NCBI GenBank assembly: GCA_023391175.1
Contig: JAEWBL010000240.1
Coordinates: 1-8,267, forward strand
From: Pseudomonadota bacterium
Lineage (GTDB): Bacteria; Pseudomonadota; Alphaproteobacteria; Rhizobiales; Xanthobacteraceae
Direction of reading: 5' to 3'
DNA: 8,267 nt
Shown: piece by piece, positions 6,617 to 8,267 of the stretch
Position numbering within the stretch: position 1 is the stretch's first letter
Layout: every line of letters starts with the position of its first letter
Made by a program: the position numbers and the translations under genes
The notes under the pieces: model-generated
What the model was told of the DNA's origin: nothing
Database searches by the model: none
Seen by the model: only the letters and a program-made list of their open reading frames with translations

Positions 6617-6647
6617 GGAGTTCGGCACCCCGTCCGTGCCGAACTCC
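6617..6647. terminator. perfect 12-bp stem-loop between convergent genes, possible bidirectional terminator
   Basis: GGAGTTCGGCAC (6617-6628) and GTGCCGAACTCC (6636-6647) pair perfectly around a 7-nt loop. The element sits between the dehydrogenase stop (6550) and the monooxygenase stop (6665), where a two-way transcription stop or mRNA 3'-end stabiliser is expected. There is no T-run on either side, so classical intrinsic termination is not shown. It could instead be a protein-binding palindrome or one copy of a dispersed repeat. Confidence 0.5.
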
Positions 6648-6664
6648 GTCTCGACCGCATCTGA

Positions 6665-8239
6665 TTACCTTTTAATCCCCAGCTTCAGTCCGTAGGATAC
6701 GAGTGCCGCCTCGTGCCCGGAATCGGCCCTCAGGCCGATATGGCCGTCCGGCCGGACCACCAGCAGGGTGACGTCCTCGATTCCCAGCCGCGCGGCATCG
6801 TCGGGGGAGAGGCTGGCGACACCCGGCCCGCCGTCGCTCGCCACCGCCGCCGCGAAGCTGGCGCCATAGAGGGGGGCGGCGGCGCGCTCCACCAGAGCCC
6901 GGTAGAGGGCAGCGACCTTTTCGCCCCGCGCCCGCGCGCCGCCGAGCAGCAGGAGGGTGTGGCCGGTGCGGTTGACGAGATCATCCAGCATCAGCGCCTC
7001 GCCGTCCGCCGTGCCCATGGGGATGCGGTCGGGCAGGCGCTGGCCGGCTGCCAGACCCGCACCCGCCTGCCCCACCACGATGGGGGAGGCGCCATAGTCC
7101 ACGTCCAGCTCGGCCTCGGCCACCGCCTCGTGGTGGCGCTTTTCCGGATCGGCGAACACTTCCCTGATGAAGGCGTTGCGCGCCTGCCGATCGGCGGCGT
7201 CCTTGAGCATCTGGGCGCTGTCGGCCTCATCGCCCGAGGCGGTGATGCGCTGGGCGATGGGCCGGCGCTCGGCCTCATAGCTGTCGAGCAGGGTGTCGGC
7301 GCAATGGCCCTGCGCCACCAGGGCGAGCTTCCAGGCGAGATTGAAAGCGTCCTGGATGCCGCTGTTCATGCCATGGCCCTGAATGGGACTGCAGGTGTGG
7401 GCGGCATCGCCGGCGAGCAGGAGGCGGCCCGACCGGTATTTCTGCGCCACCCGCGTATAGCACTGGAAGCGAATGGGATTGGCCACATCAGCGAAACGCG
7501 CGTCCGGCAGGTAGCGCACAAGGGTGGCCGTTGCGTCCGCGACCAGATCACTGTCCGGCCCGCTCGGCCGCACATAGGCGCGCCAGCGCTGGCCCGGCAG
7601 GGCGGTGAGGATGAGGGGGATGTCGTCCAGATAGGCGTAGTTCGCCTCGAACGGGTGGGGAAAATCGGGGATCGTGGCGTCGAACACCGCCCACGGTTCC
7701 TCGATGGGATGGCCGTCCTGGCCGATGCCGGCGAGGGTGCGCACGGCGCTGCGGTGGCCGTCGCAGCCCACCACCCAGCGGGCGCGCACGACCTTGGTCT
7801 CGCCGCCGTTCTCCAGCATGGCCACGACCCCGTCGCCGTGCGGCTCGAGGTCCACCAGCTTCGTGCCGCGCGTTACCCCGCCGCCGAGGCGGCCGAGATA
7901 GTCGGTGAGGATCTGCTCCGTCACCTCTTCGGAGATGCCGATGTTGTAGGCGTAGCGGCTGCCGGCGAGGGTGAGGTCGATCTCGCCCAGCACCGCGCCG
8001 TCGGCATGGATGCGCGCGATGCGCTGCTTCACCCCCGCATCGATGAGCGGAACGGCGATGCCGAGGTGGTCGAACACCTCGATGGAGCGGGGATGCACCA
8101 CGGTGGCCCGGTCCCACGCCAGGGGCGCGTCGTGGGCATCGATGATGAGGCTGTCGACGCCCCGGCGCCGCAGCTCGGCGCCCAGCAGCCGCCCGGTAGG
8201 GCCCGCCCCCCCCACCAGGCCGGGCCCATCAGGAACCAC
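6665..8239 (-). CDS. FAD-dependent aromatic monooxygenase (group A, PheA/TfdB/MhpA-like)
   Basis: This is a single-component flavoprotein hydroxylase that uses NAD(P)H and O2 to hydroxylate a phenolic or polyketide aromatic ring. The protein has 524 aa. The FAD-binding motif GAGPTG is at 11-16, with LIIDAHDAPLAWDRATVVHPRSIEVFDHLG after it. The DG motif is in WVVGCDGHRSAVR (Asp160-Gly161), and the GD motif in LLLAGDAAHTCSPIQGHGMNSGIQDAFNLAWKLAL (Gly277-Asp278). The last 100 or so residues form the thioredoxin-like C-terminal domain of this subfamily. The start is the GTG at 8239, with GGGGAG (8246-8251) 6 nt upstream and a normal 10 residues before GAGPTG. The frame is also open to the window edge, so an earlier start cannot be excluded. 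The N-terminal strand reads PDGPGLV rather than a hydrophobic xVLVV, and it lies beside a run of eight G. The substrate is unknown. Confidence 0.92.
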   Translation of the reverse strand: MVPDGPGLVGGAGPTGRLLGAELRRRGVDSLIIDAHDAPLAWDRATVVHPRSIEVFDHLGIAVPLIDAGVKQRIARIHADGAVLGEIDLTLAGSRYAYNIGISEEVTEQILTDYLGRLGGGVTRGTKLVDLEPHGDGVVAMLENGGETKVVRARWVVGCDGHRSAVRTLAGIGQDGHPIEEPWAVFDATIPDFPHPFEANYAYLDDIPLILTALPGQRWRAYVRPSGPDSDLVADATATLVRYLPDARFADVANPIRFQCYTRVAQKYRSGRLLLAGDAAHTCSPIQGHGMNSGIQDAFNLAWKLALVAQGHCADTLLDSYEAERRPIAQRITASGDEADSAQMLKDAADRQARNAFIREVFADPEKRHHEAVAEAELDVDYGASPIVVGQAGAGLAAGQRLPDRIPMGTADGEALMLDDLVNRTGHTLLLLGGARARGEKVAALYRALVERAAAPLYGASFAAAVASDGGPGVASLSPDDAARLGIEDVTLLVVRPDGHIGLRADSGHEAALVSYGLKLGIKR

Positions 8240-8267
8240 GGCGGTCTCCCCGTTTCCGGCAATGGAG

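Overview
This is a GC-rich window (most genes near 70% GC by eye, strong G/C third-position bias) from a chromosome that looks alphaproteobacterial, most plausibly Hyphomicrobiales (Xanthobacter/Azorhizobium-like, a guess). The evidence is a class II EPSP synthase followed by cmk, a NodF/NodE-like ACP-ketosynthase pair, and two GGAAC-N18/19-TT promoters of the kind read by the alphaproteobacterial general-stress sigma factor EcfG/RpoE2. No RNA genes, insertion sequences or CRISPR were seen.

Layout. (1) 1-1273, plus strand: the 3' part of aroA (shikimate pathway) and complete cmk (CMP kinase), ordinary housekeeping genes. (2) 1270-2253, minus strand: a luciferase-like flavin monooxygenase gene with one in-frame amber codon at 1813-1815. 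Its stop shares a CTAG with the cmk stop. (3) 2254-2441: a divergent control region with an AT-rich 22-bp inverted repeat, followed on the plus strand by a fumarylacetoacetate-hydrolase-family gene resembling fumarylpyruvate hydrolase (2442-3131). (4) 3138-4627, minus strand: a translationally coupled acyl carrier protein and beta-ketoacyl-ACP synthase. (5) 4628-4806: an intergenic region with GC-rich hairpins and a consensus EcfG-type promoter pointing right. (6) 4807-6550, plus strand: a 67-aa uncharacterised protein and an isochorismatase-like cysteine hydrolase in a tight operon, then an NADP-type short-chain dehydrogenase of the YghA/YhdF stress family with its own EcfG-like promoter. (7) 6551-6664: a convergent gap with a perfect 12-bp stem-loop. 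(8) 6665-8239, minus strand: an FAD-dependent aromatic-ring monooxygenase of the PheA/TfdB/MhpA type.

How the genes may work together. aroA and cmk are a conserved pair. The ACP and ketosynthase form a self-contained condensing module that needs partner enzymes encoded elsewhere. The 67-aa protein, the cysteine hydrolase and the dehydrogenase are best read as a small general-stress cluster, based on promoter motifs alone. The hydrolase at 2442, the luciferase-like oxidoreductase and the FAD monooxygenase are all of catabolic type, but nothing in the sequence proves that they share a pathway. I see no clearly new multi-gene system. The most interesting items are the paired stress promoters around an undescribed small protein, the single-codon lesion in the luciferase-like gene, and the operator-like palindrome.
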